From an uncultured SAR86 cluster bacterium (GTDB lineage: Bacteria > Pseudomonadota > Gammaproteobacteria > Magnimaribacterales > Magnimaribacteraceae): a DNA stretch of 42,888 nt. The stretch is taken from NCBI GenBank assembly GCA_902554355.1, contig CACDOC010000007.1:1-42888 (forward strand), in the 5' to 3' direction. This document shows, piece by piece, positions 9,233 to 18,293 of the stretch. The notes below the pieces were generated by a model that was not told where the DNA came from, made no database searches, and saw only the letters and a list, made by a program, of their open reading frames with translations. Position 1 is the stretch's first letter. Each line of letters opens with the position of its first letter. The translations under genes were made by a program, and so were the position numbers.

Positions 9233-10248
9233 GTATGGAATCTAATAAAGAACTACCATCTAAGTTCATCTCTTATTATTCTAAATTCACAAATAAAGAA
9301 TTAACTTTATTGTCTTTCGAGAGAGTTTTTGGAGGTGCTAGTAGAGAAACTTTTAGAATTCAGGTCAAGGATAAGACCGGGTCTGAAGAAAAATTGATTC
9401 TTAGAAGAACACAAGAAAGTTCTTTAATTGAAACTTCTCAATCTACTGAATATTTGGCTTATTCAGCTTATCAAGGTACAGCTGTTCCTGTTCCGGCTAT
9501 GGTAGATATAAAAGAAGATGAAGAAACATTAGGGGCTCCTTTCATGTTAATGCAGCAGTTAGATGGTGTAGAAGCTAGTCCTTTTACTCCTGATGCTTAT
9601 TCCCCTCACGAAGAGAAATTAGGCAAGCAGTTTTGGTCTATATTAGGAGAGATTTCCAAAAAAGATATAAACGACAACTTTATCAGTCAGTTTGAAAATA
9701 ACTCCGAGGACCCTTGTTGGAAATCTGAATTGGATAAATGGGTTGATGTCATAAAGGAGGACTCCATTTCGATAGAACCTATATTAGAAGCTGGAATAAG
9801 AAAGTTGTATGAAGATCCACCCAAAGACCCACAAAAGAAGAGCTTGGTTCACGGTGATTATAGAAATGGCAATTTTTTATTTAAAGACAATAAGATTACA
9901 GGAATTCTTGATTGGGAAATGGCACATATAGGCGATCCTTTAGAGGATTTAGGTTGGGCACTGTCTCCAATTTGGAGCTGGCAAGATCGCCAAAAGCCAG
10001 CTTATTTAATAGATAGACAAGAAGCCTTATCTATTTGGGAAAGTTCCAGTGAAATAACTATCGATAAAAGCGATCTAAACTGGTGGGAATTATTTGCTTG
10101 TATAAAAGGAATGGCAATATGGATTTCCGCAGGCAATGAGTTTAAAACAGGAAAGAACGTTGATCCTATTAATCTTTTCTCTCCGTGGATTCCTGGAGAT
10201 ATTCATTTAGAGATCATTTTGGATATTTTAGAAGGAGATTTACATTGA
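9229..10248 (+). CDS. Phosphotransferase of the APH / ACAD10-like kinase family
   Basis: Protein-kinase-fold small-molecule kinase of 339 residues. The catalytic loop HGDYRNGN (208-215) supplies Asp210 and Asn215, and ILDWEMAHIGDPLEDLGWA holds the metal-binding Asp228 (DWE in place of DFG). The N-lobe has FGGASRETFRI (34-43) and LILRR with the ATP-binding Lys/Arg region. The pattern resembles the kinase domain of ACAD10/ACAD11 and bacterial homologues beside acyl-CoA genes rather than antibiotic kinases. In ACAD10/11 a 4-hydroxyacyl-CoA is phosphorylated before elimination. Beside a P450 this kinase could phosphorylate a newly made hydroxyl; that is inference. It overlaps the previous stop by ATGA and the next start by TTGA. 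Confidence 0.85.
   Translation: MSMESNKELPSKFISYYSKFTNKELTLLSFERVFGGASRETFRIQVKDKTGSEEKLILRRTQESSLIETSQSTEYLAYSAYQGTAVPVPAMVDIKEDEETLGAPFMLMQQLDGVEASPFTPDAYSPHEEKLGKQFWSILGEISKKDINDNFISQFENNSEDPCWKSELDKWVDVIKEDSISIEPILEAGIRKLYEDPPKDPQKKSLVHGDYRNGNFLFKDNKITGILDWEMAHIGDPLEDLGWALSPIWSWQDRQKPAYLIDRQEALSIWESSSEITIDKSDLNWWELFACIKGMAIWISAGNEFKTGKNVDPINLFSPWIPGDIHLEIILDILEGDLH
10232..10237 (+). promoter_or_regulatory. Ribosome-binding site that decides a TTG start
   Basis: AAGGAG inside the end of the kinase gene, 7 bases before TTG 10245. There is no ATG at a suitable distance, so this site supports TTG as the start of the next gene. Confidence 0.7.
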
Positions 10249-10694
10249 AACCTGAAATAAATATAGCTCTTATGAATGCTGCTCAAGAAATCTTAACGAG
10301 GTTTTCACCTCTAATTGAAGACGAATATGAACAATCCAGATTGAACTCCTGGGGGGCACTAATTTTAATTTCTGCAATGAAATTTAATCAGTCCTATTCT
10401 TCCTTAGCCGAAGAAAACGATAGCATTATTAATTGGTTAAGAAAGACAAAACAAACTTACAGCAAAGATTTAATAAAAGAGATTGATGAAGTTAAAGTGG
10501 AAGAGGGTGTTGAACAAACTATTTTAGACGAGCAGAATCAGTTACTCAGAGCTATCTTAGTTAAAGCTCACAAAGAAGTAGATTTAAAAGAAGATATTGA
10601 ACTTAAAAAAGAATTATTAAACTTATTAAGAGAAATGCATAGTCACAGGAAAGTAAGTGACTTAATAGGCTTGCTTCAACAAGCTGATTCTTAG
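10245..10694 (+). CDS. Hypothetical alpha-helical protein, last gene of the P450 operon
   Basis: A 149-residue protein that I do not recognise. It starts at TTG 10245, overlapping the kinase stop as TTGA, with AAGGAG seven bases upstream; a longer in-frame start at 10185 would read through kinase coding sequence and add an implausible basic N-terminus. The protein is acidic, looks wholly helical, and has no signal peptide or membrane segment. Highly charged helices run from about residue 60 to the end (SKDLIKEIDEVKVEEG, KAHKEVDLKEDIELKKELL), ending in HSHRKVSDLIGLLQ. Its last position in a tightly coupled operon suggests a small partner or regulator of the kinase or P450. No function can be assigned. 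Confidence 0.75.
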   Translation: MKPEINIALMNAAQEILTRFSPLIEDEYEQSRLNSWGALILISAMKFNQSYSSLAEENDSIINWLRKTKQTYSKDLIKEIDEVKVEEGVEQTILDEQNQLLRAILVKAHKEVDLKEDIELKKELLNLLREMHSHRKVSDLIGLLQQADS

Positions 10695-10810
10695 CTGCTC
10701 CATTGAAAGAAAGTTATAAAGCTATAAGCACAGAATACTGCTGGTGACAGATATATAGTAGGAAGTGCTGCTTTATAAAACTTGACTGCTTTCTTTTCTA
10801 TTTTTTTCAT
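10691..10810 (-). CDS. Possible 39-residue membrane peptide
   Basis: An open frame on the minus strand from ATG 10810 to TAA 10691 encodes a peptide with a lysine-rich start (MKKIEKKAVKFYKAALP) followed by about 20 hydrophobic residues (TIYLSPAVFCAYSFITFF) and a short tail, the layout of a small single-pass membrane protein. It lies in the 267-base gap before parE and overlaps the upstream gene's stop by 4 bases, the same convergent layout as other gene pairs here. I see no good ribosome-binding site or promoter, so chance remains a real alternative. Confidence 0.35.
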   Translation of the reverse strand: MKKIEKKAVKFYKAALPTIYLSPAVFCAYSFITFFQWSS

Positions 10811-10857
10811 TAATTTGTCTATACGGTTAAATTTATAAAATTATTATATCAATATAA

Positions 10858-10875
10858 TTTATATATGTATATAAA
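10858..10875. repeat. AT-only imperfect palindrome upstream of parE
   Basis: TTTATATA-TG-TATATAAA is symmetric at 16 of 18 positions. It lies in a very AT-rich stretch (about 10810-10900) that otherwise shows no feature. It could be a regulator site or simply low-complexity sequence. Confidence 0.25.
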
Positions 10876-10942
10876 TATTATGAATATATTGTGAAAAGTA
10901 TGTGAAATAAGCCTTTTTAAGGATCAATTATTGTTAATAAGG

Positions 10943-10948
10943 TATAAT
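10943..10948 (+). promoter_or_regulatory. -10 box for parE
   Basis: Perfect TATAAT, 13 bases before the parE ATG. No good -35 is visible at 16-18 bases. The mRNA would start near 10955 with a leader of about 7 bases and no Shine-Dalgarno sequence. Confidence 0.45.
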
Positions 10949-10961
10949 AAGCTAAAACTCA

Positions 10962-12848
10962 ATGGCTAGAGAATACAATGCTGAATCAATAGAAGTCCTC
11001 TCTGGACTTGATCCGGTTAAAAAAAGACCGGGTATGTATACCGAGACCTCTAGACCAAATCACCTAGCATTAGAAGTTATTGATAACAGTATCGATGAAG
11101 CGCTTGCAGGTCATGCTTCGACTATTGATGTTGAATTAAATAAAGATGGCTCTCTCAGCGTTGAAGATGACGGAAGAGGTATGCCGGTAGACATCCACCC
11201 TGAAGAAGGTATCCCAGCAGCTGAGCTTATATTTACTAGACTTCATGCCGGCGCAAAATTTTCTGATGAAGATTATAAATTTTCAGGTGGATTACATGGT
11301 GTAGGTGTTTCTGTTGTGAATGCATTATCTCTAAATTTGACTGCTGAAATTAAAAGAGGGGGTCATAAATATCTTTTAGAGTTTGAAGATAGCGAAAAAA
11401 AGAAAGAACTCGCAAAGGTAGACAAAGTCGGTAAAAAGAATACTGGGACAAAGGTAACCTTTCTTCCTGACCCTCAATATTTTGATAACGTTAAGTTTTC
11501 TGTATCCCAACTTATGGCTGCTTTGAAAGCGAAAGCAGTATTATCTCCTGGTCTGAAGATATCTTTTAAGGATAAGGAGTCAGGGAAATCCGAGACTTGG
11601 TGCTTTGTTGATGGTTTAGCTGCTTATCTAGCTAGCAGTAATAAAGGTGGTGATTTAATTCCTGCTGAGCCTTTTGAGGGCGAGCATGTTAATGACGAAG
11701 GAGGCTTAACTTGGGCCTTGCAATGGGTACAGGGAATTTCCGATCCCATTTCAGAAAGTTATGTCAATTTAATTCCCACAACCCAAGGGGGCTCCCATGT
11801 AAATGGTTTAAGATCTGGGCTAACAGAAGCTTTAAAAGAGTTCTGTGAATTCAGAAATTTAATTCCAAGGGGAGTTAAGATAACCGCAGAGGATGTATGG
11901 TTGAATTGTAGCTCTATACTCTCCGCAAAATTAAGAGACCCTCAATTTACTGGCCAAACCAAAGAAAGATTATCTTCTAAAGAATTTTCTGGTGTAGCTT
12001 CAGCAATCATTAAAGATGCTTTCAGTTTATGGCTGAATCAACACACTGAAGAAGGAGAAGCTATTGCTCAAATAAGCATAACTAACGCTCAAGCAAGAAA
12101 GAAAAATAACAAAAAGGTAGATAGAAAGAAATTTAGTTCAGGCCTTGCTCTGCCGGGTAAGCTAACTGACTGCACTTCCGACGACCCGGATGAAAGCGAA
12201 TTATTTTTAGTTGAAGGTCAATCAGCTGGAGGATCGGCCATAAAAGCTAGAGATAGAAACTTTCAGGCCATACTTCCTCTAAAAGGAAAGATTATGAACA
12301 CATGGGAAGTAGAGGTGAGTGAACTTTTAGCTTCTCAGGAAGTAAATAATATTGCAGTTGCCTTAGGGGTTGATCCGGGCAGCAATAATTTAGAGGGCTT
12401 AAGGTATGGAAAAGTTTGTATATTGGCTGATGCTGATTCTGATGGTTTGCATATAGCCACTTTACTGTGTGCTTTATTTTTAAAACACTTTAGACCATTA
12501 GTTGAAGCTGGAAGGGTATATGTGTCTATGCCACCTCTTTATAGAGTTGATCAGGGCAAGGATGTCCATTACGCTTTAGACGATCCTGAAAAGGATAAGC
12601 TTGTTTCTGAATTACAAAAGAAAAATAAGAAAACTAAAATTGAAGTCCAAAGATTCAAAGGTTTGGGAGAAATGAACGCGTCTCAACTAAGAGAAACTAC
12701 TATGTTGCCTGGAGCCAGAAGACTGGTGCAACTGACTGTAAAAAATGGAGATAAATCAAATCAAGTAGTTGACATGCTACTATCAAAGAAACGCTCTCAA
12801 GACAGAAAAGAATGGTTAGAAGATAAGGGAAATTTAGCGAATGTCTGA
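10962..12848 (+). CDS. parE: DNA topoisomerase IV subunit B
   Basis: ATPase subunit of topoisomerase IV, which decatenates daughter chromosomes. It is 628 residues, the length of gammaproteobacterial ParE rather than GyrB. The GHKL ATPase domain shows [22 protein letters not shown] and [15 protein letters not shown]; the transducer has the QTKERL lysine loop; the TOPRIM domain has DADSDGLH and [12 protein letters not shown]; the C-terminus has [10 protein letters not shown]. One oddity: the usual EGDSAGGSA reads EGQSAGGSA, with Gln420 where E. coli ParE has Asp, while catalytic Glu418 is kept. The gene overlaps parC by 8 bases. The promoter gives a very short leader. Confidence 0.97.
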   Translation: MAREYNAESIEVLSGLDPVKKRPGMYTETSRPNHLALEVIDNSIDEALAGHASTIDVELNKDGSLSVEDDGRGMPVDIHPEEGIPAAELIFTRLHAGAKFSDEDYKFSGGLHGVGVSVVNALSLNLTAEIKRGGHKYLLEFEDSEKKKELAKVDKVGKKNTGTKVTFLPDPQYFDNVKFSVSQLMAALKAKAVLSPGLKISFKDKESGKSETWCFVDGLAAYLASSNKGGDLIPAEPFEGEHVNDEGGLTWALQWVQGISDPISESYVNLIPTTQGGSHVNGLRSGLTEALKEFCEFRNLIPRGVKITAEDVWLNCSSILSAKLRDPQFTGQTKERLSSKEFSGVASAIIKDAFSLWLNQHTEEGEAIAQISITNAQARKKNNKKVDRKKFSSGLALPGKLTDCTSDDPDESELFLVEGQSAGGSAIKARDRNFQAILPLKGKIMNTWEVEVSELLASQEVNNIAVALGVDPGSNNLEGLRYGKVCILADADSDGLHIATLLCALFLKHFRPLVEAGRVYVSMPPLYRVDQGKDVHYALDDPEKDKLVSELQKKNKKTKIEVQRFKGLGEMNASQLRETTMLPGARRLVQLTVKNGDKSNQVVDMLLSKKRSQDRKEWLEDKGNLANV

Positions 12849-15099
12849 AAAACTAGAAAAATTATCTTTAAGCCAATTCAGCGAAAAGGCATATCTAGAT
12901 TATTCTATGTATGTAATTTTGGACAGGGCACTGCCTCATATAGGTGATGGTTTAAAGCCGGTTCAGAGAAGGATAATTTACGCTATGTCTGAGTTAGGTT
13001 TAAGTGCTGCTGCCAAATACAAAAAGAGCGCCAGAACAGTAGGTGATGTAATAGGCAAATTCCATCCTCATGGAGATAGCGCAGCCTATGAGGCAATGGT
13101 TCTATTGTCTCAATCTTTCACTACTAGATACCCTTTGATAGATGGTCAAGGAAATTGGGGCTCTATAGACGATCCAAAATCTTTTGCGGCCATGAGATAT
13201 ACAGAATGTCGATTATCGCCTTATGCAAAAAGCCTTTTAGAAGAATTAGGACAAGGTACTGTAGATTGGACAAGCAACTTTGACGGCACTTTACTGGAAC
13301 CATCAGTCTTGCCAGCAAGGCTTCCCAATTTATTGTTGAATGGGGCTACCGGAATAGCTGTAGGTATGGCTACCGACATACCACCTCACAATTTAAATGA
13401 AGTTGTAAAAGCTTGTATTAAGATCCTTGAAGAACCAAAAGTCAGTCTTGAAGAGTTATACAAAATAATTCCAGGCCCTGATTACCCCACTGAAGCTGAG
13501 ATTATTTCTTCTGAGGAAGAATTAAAAGAAATTTATAAGACAGGAAGGGGGGCTGTAAAGATGAGGGCTACTTATGAGGTTGAAGATGGAGAAATAGTAA
13601 TTCTTGCTCTCCCGCACCAAACTTCAAGCTCTAAAATTCTTGAACAAATTGCTTCTCAGATGGAATCAAAAAAACTTCCCATGATTGTTGATTTAAGGGA
13701 TGAAAGCGATGAACAAAACCCTACAAGATTAGTTTTAGTTCCTAAATCAAACCGTGTAGATAAAGAGGCTGTCATGAATCATCTTTTTGCTACCACTGAT
13801 TTACAAAAGAATTACAGAGTTAACATGAATTTAATAGGGTTAAACGGCAAGCCTCAAACCAGAGATATAAAGCTAGTTCTTAAAGAATGGTTATCTTTTA
13901 GAACAAAGACAGTAACCAGAAGGCTTCAGTACAGATTAGATTGGGTGCTTGATAGATTACATATATTAGAAGGTTTGTTGGCAGTTTTTATAAATATAGA
14001 TGAGGTCATAAATATCATTAGAAATGAAGATGAACCAAAAAAAGTTTTACAAAAGAAATTTAAACTTAGCGTTATTCAGGTCGATGCCATTTTAGAAATA
14101 CGATTGCGTCAGCTTGCTAAATTAGAAGAAATTAAAATCAAAGAGGAGCAAGGTAATCTAGATTCGGAAAGAAAAGAATTAGAAAAACTCCTAGGTTCGA
14201 AAGCAAGATTAAAAACTCTCATTAAGAAAGAATTAAAAGCTGATGCAGAAATTTACGGAGATAAACGAAACAGTCAAATTGTATTTAGGGAAGAGGCAGA
14301 GGCATTTGATGAATCTGAATTAATTTCTTCTGATCCTGTCACAGTAATACTGTCTGAAAGGGGATGGGTTAGGGCAGCAAAAGGTCATGATGTCGAGCCA
14401 CAATCTTTGAATTACAGAGAAGGAGATGGTTTCTTTGCTTCAGCTAAAGGGAGGAATAATCAGAATGCAGTTTTTTTAGACTCTAAAGGTAAGGCTTATA
14501 CAGTTGCATGCCATTCTCTTCCTTCTGCAAGAGGACAAGGGGAGCCTTTAAGCGGAAAAATTAATGCAGAGTCAGGAGAAACTTTCGCAGGCGTTGTTTC
14601 GGGAACCTTAGAATCTAAAGTTGTTCTGGCTTCAAGTGCAGGTTATGGATTTGTTGCAAATTTGGGCGATCTTCAGACAAAAAATAAATCTGGTAAAGCC
14701 GCGATTAGAGTAAAAGACAATGTGAAAGTCTTAGACCCCAGATCTATTAAAGATCTTGAAAAAGATCTTCTTGCGGCTATAACAAATCAAGGCAGAATGT
14801 TGGTTTTTCCTTTAACTGAATTACCTCAATTAGCAAAGGGGAAAGGAAATAAGATTATAAACATCCCAAAGGCAAATTTTGATTCTGGTGAAGAGTATTT
14901 ACAAGAAATAGTTGTCCTAGGTGAAGGCAGAGAGTTAAAGTTGCTCAGTGGAAAAAGACATTTCACCATCAAACCAAAAGATATTGAAAACTTTATAGGG
15001 AACAGAGGGAGAAGAGGAAATCTGCTTCCAAAAGGTTTTAGAAATGTTGACGGTGTAGAAGTAGTTTTAACTAAAGATAATAATAAAGAAGAAAATTAA
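12841..15099 (+). CDS. parC: DNA topoisomerase IV subunit A
   Basis: DNA-cleaving subunit of topoisomerase IV, 752 residues as in E. coli ParC. The winged-helix domain contains the quinolone-resistance region [15 protein letters not shown] with Ser80 and Glu84, the sensitive wild-type residues, and catalytic Tyr120 in AAMRYTE; numbering matches E. coli exactly. [16 protein letters not shown] and a long coiled-coil gate follow, then a C-terminal beta-propeller. Its start lies inside parE (8-base overlap), as expected for equal expression of the two subunits. A hotdog thioesterase gene follows after 21 bases. Confidence 0.97.
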   Translation: MSEKLEKLSLSQFSEKAYLDYSMYVILDRALPHIGDGLKPVQRRIIYAMSELGLSAAAKYKKSARTVGDVIGKFHPHGDSAAYEAMVLLSQSFTTRYPLIDGQGNWGSIDDPKSFAAMRYTECRLSPYAKSLLEELGQGTVDWTSNFDGTLLEPSVLPARLPNLLLNGATGIAVGMATDIPPHNLNEVVKACIKILEEPKVSLEELYKIIPGPDYPTEAEIISSEEELKEIYKTGRGAVKMRATYEVEDGEIVILALPHQTSSSKILEQIASQMESKKLPMIVDLRDESDEQNPTRLVLVPKSNRVDKEAVMNHLFATTDLQKNYRVNMNLIGLNGKPQTRDIKLVLKEWLSFRTKTVTRRLQYRLDWVLDRLHILEGLLAVFINIDEVINIIRNEDEPKKVLQKKFKLSVIQVDAILEIRLRQLAKLEEIKIKEEQGNLDSERKELEKLLGSKARLKTLIKKELKADAEIYGDKRNSQIVFREEAEAFDESELISSDPVTVILSERGWVRAAKGHDVEPQSLNYREGDGFFASAKGRNNQNAVFLDSKGKAYTVACHSLPSARGQGEPLSGKINAESGETFAGVVSGTLESKVVLASSAGYGFVANLGDLQTKNKSGKAAIRVKDNVKVLDPRSIKDLEKDLLAAITNQGRMLVFPLTELPQLAKGKGNKIINIPKANFDSGEEYLQEIVVLGEGRELKLLSGKRHFTIKPKDIENFIGNRGRRGNLLPKGFRNVDGVEVVLTKDNNKEEN

Positions 15100-15120
15100 T
15101 TTTTTTAAATAAGGATATAT

Positions 15121-15588
15121 ATGAAAGATAAATTTCCTATTGAAGGTCCGTCGGCTAAAGTTACTAAAGATATGTGTGATCTAAATAATCATATGAACGT
15201 AGTTTATTACCAACATATTTTTGAAGATGGATGTTATGGTTTCTTTTCAGATATGGGCTTTACTGCTGAATATTTTGAAGAGGGTTTTTCTAGCTTCACT
15301 CTTGAAACTGATATTCGTTACTTGAAAGAGCTATTAGAAGGGGAAAAAGCATATCCATACTTTAGAATTGTGAACCTTAATCAAAAATTAATTCATTATG
15401 CAGGCATTATTTTGGATGAGTCTGGAGAGGTATCTGCCTTTACGGAAAATATATTAGCTCATGTTGATATGAATGTAAGAAAGACATCAATAATGCCTGA
15501 AAAGTTTTATGCTCCTTTACAAAGTATGCTCGAGGAACACAATCAAACAGGCGATATAGATTTCGAATTGAGATTAAAAATTAAATAG
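15121..15588 (+). CDS. Hotdog-fold acyl-CoA thioesterase (4HBT/FadM-like)
   Basis: Probable acyl-CoA thioesterase of 155 residues. A single hotdog domain starts with the signature DLNNHMNVVYYQHIFEDG (about 20-37), where the Asp and the NHMN motif match the 4-hydroxybenzoyl-CoA thioesterase/FadM group; LETDIRYLKELLEGE and AGIILDESGEVSAF follow as beta strands. AAGGA lies about 9 bases upstream of the ATG. It is 21 bases downstream of parC, so it may be read through from parE-parC although the functions seem unrelated. Its 3' end overlaps the convergent aldo/keto reductase by 8 bases. Substrate unknown. Confidence 0.85.
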   Translation: MKDKFPIEGPSAKVTKDMCDLNNHMNVVYYQHIFEDGCYGFFSDMGFTAEYFEEGFSSFTLETDIRYLKELLEGEKAYPYFRIVNLNQKLIHYAGIILDESGEVSAFTENILAHVDMNVRKTSIMPEKFYAPLQSMLEEHNQTGDIDFELRLKIK

Positions 15589-16549
15589 ATTCTAACTTCT
15601 TTTGCACTGCTTCAGTTAACAAGGGCAAGACTTCTGGAGCTTTCAAGTTTTCTTCAAGCTGTTCAATCTTTGAAGCACCTAAAATTATCGTAGAAACATT
15701 CTCGTTTAGCAGGCACCAAGCTATAGCAATTTTAGATAGGCTTTCTCCTAATTCTTCTGCAATATTCATCAATTCAGCAACTTTTTTCATCCTCGCTTGA
15801 CCTCTATCTGAATCTATCATGTATTTTTTTAACCATTCGTAACCTTCCAAAGAAGCTCTGGAGCCCTTAGGTATGCCATCAAGATATTTTCCAGTTAAAG
15901 CCCCTGAAGCCAAAGGGGACCAAATAGTAGTACCCATACCAAATTTTTCAAAAATAGGTTTATATTCAATTTCAAATCTTTTTCTATCTAAAAGGTTATA
16001 TTGAGGTTGCTCCATTGTTGGAGGAGTTAAATGATGCTTTTCAGCAAAATCATATGCTTCCGTAATTTCTTCTGCAGTCCATTCAGAGGTTCCCCAGTAA
16101 AGCACCTTACCTTGTGTTATGAGGTTATGCATTGCCCAAACTGTTTCTCCGATAGGCGTATCCGGATCAGCTCTGTGACAGAAATAAAGATCCAAGTAAT
16201 CAACTTGGAGTCTTTGTAATGCTTGATCACATGCTTCGCTAACGTGCTTCCTGCTTAATCCAATTTGAGTAGGTAGAGGTTTTTCCTTGGTTCCAAAAAA
16301 AACTTTAGAAGATACGCAATAAGAGTCTCTTGGTTTATCTAGTGCTTTTAAAGCTTTCCCCATAACAATTTCTGACTGTCCTCTTTCATAACCTTCAGCG
16401 TTATCGAAGAAGTTAATCCCAGCATCCAAGCAAGTACCGAACATTTTTTCAGCTAATTTCGTGTCAACCTGCTTGTTAAATGTCACCCAAGACCCAAAAG
16501 AGAGTTCAGATACCTTTAGTCCTGATTTACCTAAATTTCTATATTCCAT
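15581..16549 (-). CDS. Aldo/keto reductase, AKR6 (potassium-channel beta subunit/YghZ-like)
   Basis: NADPH-dependent carbonyl reductase of 322 residues with a TIM-barrel fold. Catalytic tetrad residues are all visible: Asp in FFDNAEGY, Tyr in the same motif, Lys in CVSSKVFFG and His in YFCHRADPDTP. SPLASGALTGKYLDG and IILGASKIEQLEENL near the C-terminus form the cofactor phosphate and ring sites and mark the AKR6/Tas-like branch. The gene begins 9 bases after argD and is probably cotranscribed with it. Such enzymes act on aldehydes, methylglyoxal or ketones; the true substrate cannot be read from sequence. Confidence 0.9.
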   Translation of the reverse strand: MEYRNLGKSGLKVSELSFGSWVTFNKQVDTKLAEKMFGTCLDAGINFFDNAEGYERGQSEIVMGKALKALDKPRDSYCVSSKVFFGTKEKPLPTQIGLSRKHVSEACDQALQRLQVDYLDLYFCHRADPDTPIGETVWAMHNLITQGKVLYWGTSEWTAEEITEAYDFAEKHHLTPPTMEQPQYNLLDRKRFEIEYKPIFEKFGMGTTIWSPLASGALTGKYLDGIPKGSRASLEGYEWLKKYMIDSDRGQARMKKVAELMNIAEELGESLSKIAIAWCLLNENVSTIILGASKIEQLEENLKAPEVLPLLTEAVQKKLESI

Positions 16550-16558
16550 AACCTTTCC

Positions 16559-17764
16559 TTACAATTGATTTAAAGCTTTAGTCAGGTTTTCTAAGCCTTG
16601 TTTAATATCATCTTCCGATATATTTAACGCTGGTGCAAATCTTAAAGCTTTATTTCCTGCAGTAACAAGGATTAAACCATTTTCATAACATTTATCTAAC
16701 AAATCAAAAGCATCTGCATTTTTTATATCGCAGCAAATCCATAAACCAGAAGATCTTAAACCAGAGAAGGTTTTTGTCTCAGAATTGATTTCTAATAATA
16801 AGTTCATCATTAGTTCTTCCTTTTTCTGCACTTCAATCAAGAACTTAGTATCAGAAACTATTTCTATGATTTTATTTGAAACTGCGCAAGCCATAGGGTT
16901 ACCGCCAAAAGTAGAACCATGAGTACCAGTTGAGAGGGAAGAGGCTATGTCGTTCTTTGTTAAAGTTGCTCCAATTGGAATTCCTCCACCCAGCCCTTTT
17001 GCTGACGTTAAAATATCTGGGTCTATTTCGTATTTCATGTAACCGTATAGATAACCCATTCTACCAACACCACTTTGCACCTCATCCATAATTAACAGGG
17101 TTCCAGTTGCATCACATAAATCTCTCAGTGATTTAAGGAAGTTTTTGTCTGCTTGATAAACGCCTGCCTCTCCTTGAACAGGTTCGATAATTACTGCTGC
17201 AGTTTTATTTGAGATTAAATTTTCTACGGACTTAATATCATTATATTTAGCATGCTTAATGCCACTTAATAAAGGTTCGAAACCTTGTTTATGAATTTCC
17301 GAACCTCCAAGAGATATGTTCAGGATTGATCGGCCATGGAAAGAGTTCTCAAATGCAATTATTTCATCTCTGTTTTCTCCTCTATCATGATGAAATTTTC
17401 TTGCCATTTTTATAGCTGCTTCATTTGCTTCAGAGCCAGAGTTGCTGAAGTAAACTTTTTCAGCAAAAGTCAGCTCCGTTAATTTCTTTGCAAGACTTAT
17501 CGCAGGTTCGTTCGAAATATAATTACTTGTGTGCCAAAGCTTATTAGCTTGGTCATTAAGTGCTTTAATTAACATCGGGTTTGAATGACCAAGACTATTT
17601 ACCGCTATTCCACCACCTAGATCGATATATTCTTTATTGTTCTTATCCCAAACGCGGGAACCCTGTGCTCTATCAGGTATAAAATCCGCAGGTGCATAAT
17701 TAGGCAGCATTACATCTTCGTAAATGCTTTTGAGATCAGTGTTTTTATCGTTACCGTTATTCAT
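16559..17764 (-). CDS. argD: Acetylornithine/succinyl-DAP aminotransferase (class III)
   Basis: PLP-dependent aminotransferase for arginine synthesis that in gammaproteobacteria often also makes N-succinyl-LL-DAP in lysine synthesis. It is 401 residues, as expected. EYIDLGGGIAVNSLGH, FSNSGSEANEAAIKMAR, the PLP-binding LLIMDEVQSGVGRMG and the Schiff-base lysine in TSAKGLGGGIPIGA are all present, followed by HGSTFGGNPMACAV. Other class III aminotransferases (GABA or ornithine) are possible, but length and motifs fit ArgD best. A strong promoter with an inverted repeat lies directly upstream, and the aldo/keto reductase follows. Confidence 0.88.
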   Translation of the reverse strand: MNNGNDKNTDLKSIYEDVMLPNYAPADFIPDRAQGSRVWDKNNKEYIDLGGGIAVNSLGHSNPMLIKALNDQANKLWHTSNYISNEPAISLAKKLTELTFAEKVYFSNSGSEANEAAIKMARKFHHDRGENRDEIIAFENSFHGRSILNISLGGSEIHKQGFEPLLSGIKHAKYNDIKSVENLISNKTAAVIIEPVQGEAGVYQADKNFLKSLRDLCDATGTLLIMDEVQSGVGRMGYLYGYMKYEIDPDILTSAKGLGGGIPIGATLTKNDIASSLSTGTHGSTFGGNPMACAVSNKIIEIVSDTKFLIEVQKKEELMMNLLLEINSETKTFSGLRSSGLWICCDIKNADAFDLLDKCYENGLILVTAGNKALRFAPALNISEDDIKQGLENLTKALNQL

Positions 17765-17776
17765 ATAGCGTTAGAC

Positions 17777-17808
17777 GTTTAGGGCGGTGTATTATAGAGA
17801 CCCTAAAC
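17777..17808. promoter_or_regulatory. Inverted repeat straddling the argD -10, candidate operator
   Basis: GTTTAGGG (17777-17784) and CCCTAAAC (17801-17808) are perfect 8-base arms with a 16-base spacer that contains the argD -10. A dimeric regulator binding both arms would block the promoter. It does not match the E. coli ARG box as I know it. Confidence 0.45.
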
Positions 17809-17818
17809 CTATGGTCAA
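17791..17818 (-). promoter_or_regulatory. Strong sigma70-type promoter of argD
   Basis: Minus strand TTGACC (17818-17813), a 16-base spacer and perfect TATAAT (17796-17791). The start would be near 17784, about 20 bases before ATG 17764. The -35 overlaps the first codons of the divergent gene. On the plus strand the same bases give TATTAT (17790-17795), a weak -10 for the opposite gene. Confidence 0.65.
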
Positions 17819-18293
17819 AATTGAAAGTAACAAGGAAAAGGATTTTCATCGTATATTGATACGGCCAAACCAATCAATAAGCTGGAAATCAAGCATAGTT
17901 TTTATATTGGTTATTGCTTTTACATGCTTAACCATAGGATTAGGATTTGCTTACGTGGGTGCTACTTTAATACTTCCTTTTGCCGGCTTAGAGGTATTAT
18001 TTGTTGGCATTTGTGTGTATTTAGTGCTCAACAAAACTTCGCAACAAGAAGTCATAACTCTATCCAAGGATAAGCTAATAATAGAAAAAGGCGCTTATAA
18101 AATAAAGAAAGTGTGGGAATACTTCCGTCTTTGGTCTTACATTTCTGTTGAAAGGCCCACACACCCTTGGTACCCAGCCCATATAGTCGTAACCTCTAAA
18201 GGTGAAAGAGTTCCTTTAGGTGATTTTCTAAATGAACAGGAAAAGGAAGAGTTAGTTTCTAACCTAGAGAATATTATTCAAGATTTGAAGTAA
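17811..18293 (+). CDS. DUF2244 family integral membrane protein
   Basis: A 160-residue membrane protein of unknown function. The N-terminal RILIRPNQSISWKSS, two adjoining hydrophobic segments (about 33-80, with a short turn) and a cytoplasmic domain with RPTHPWYPAHIVVTSKGERVPLG broken across 120-145 fit the DUF2244 family. In other proteobacteria members often sit near cytochrome oxidase genes, but not here. I choose ATG 17811; an in-frame GTG at 17787 would add eight residues that overlap the argD promoter. Its stop directly abuts the convergent acyl-CoA dehydrogenase stop. Confidence 0.75.
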   Translation: MVKIESNKEKDFHRILIRPNQSISWKSSIVFILVIAFTCLTIGLGFAYVGATLILPFAGLEVLFVGICVYLVLNKTSQQEVITLSKDKLIIEKGAYKIKKVWEYFRLWSYISVERPTHPWYPAHIVVTSKGERVPLGDFLNEQEKEELVSNLENIIQDLK

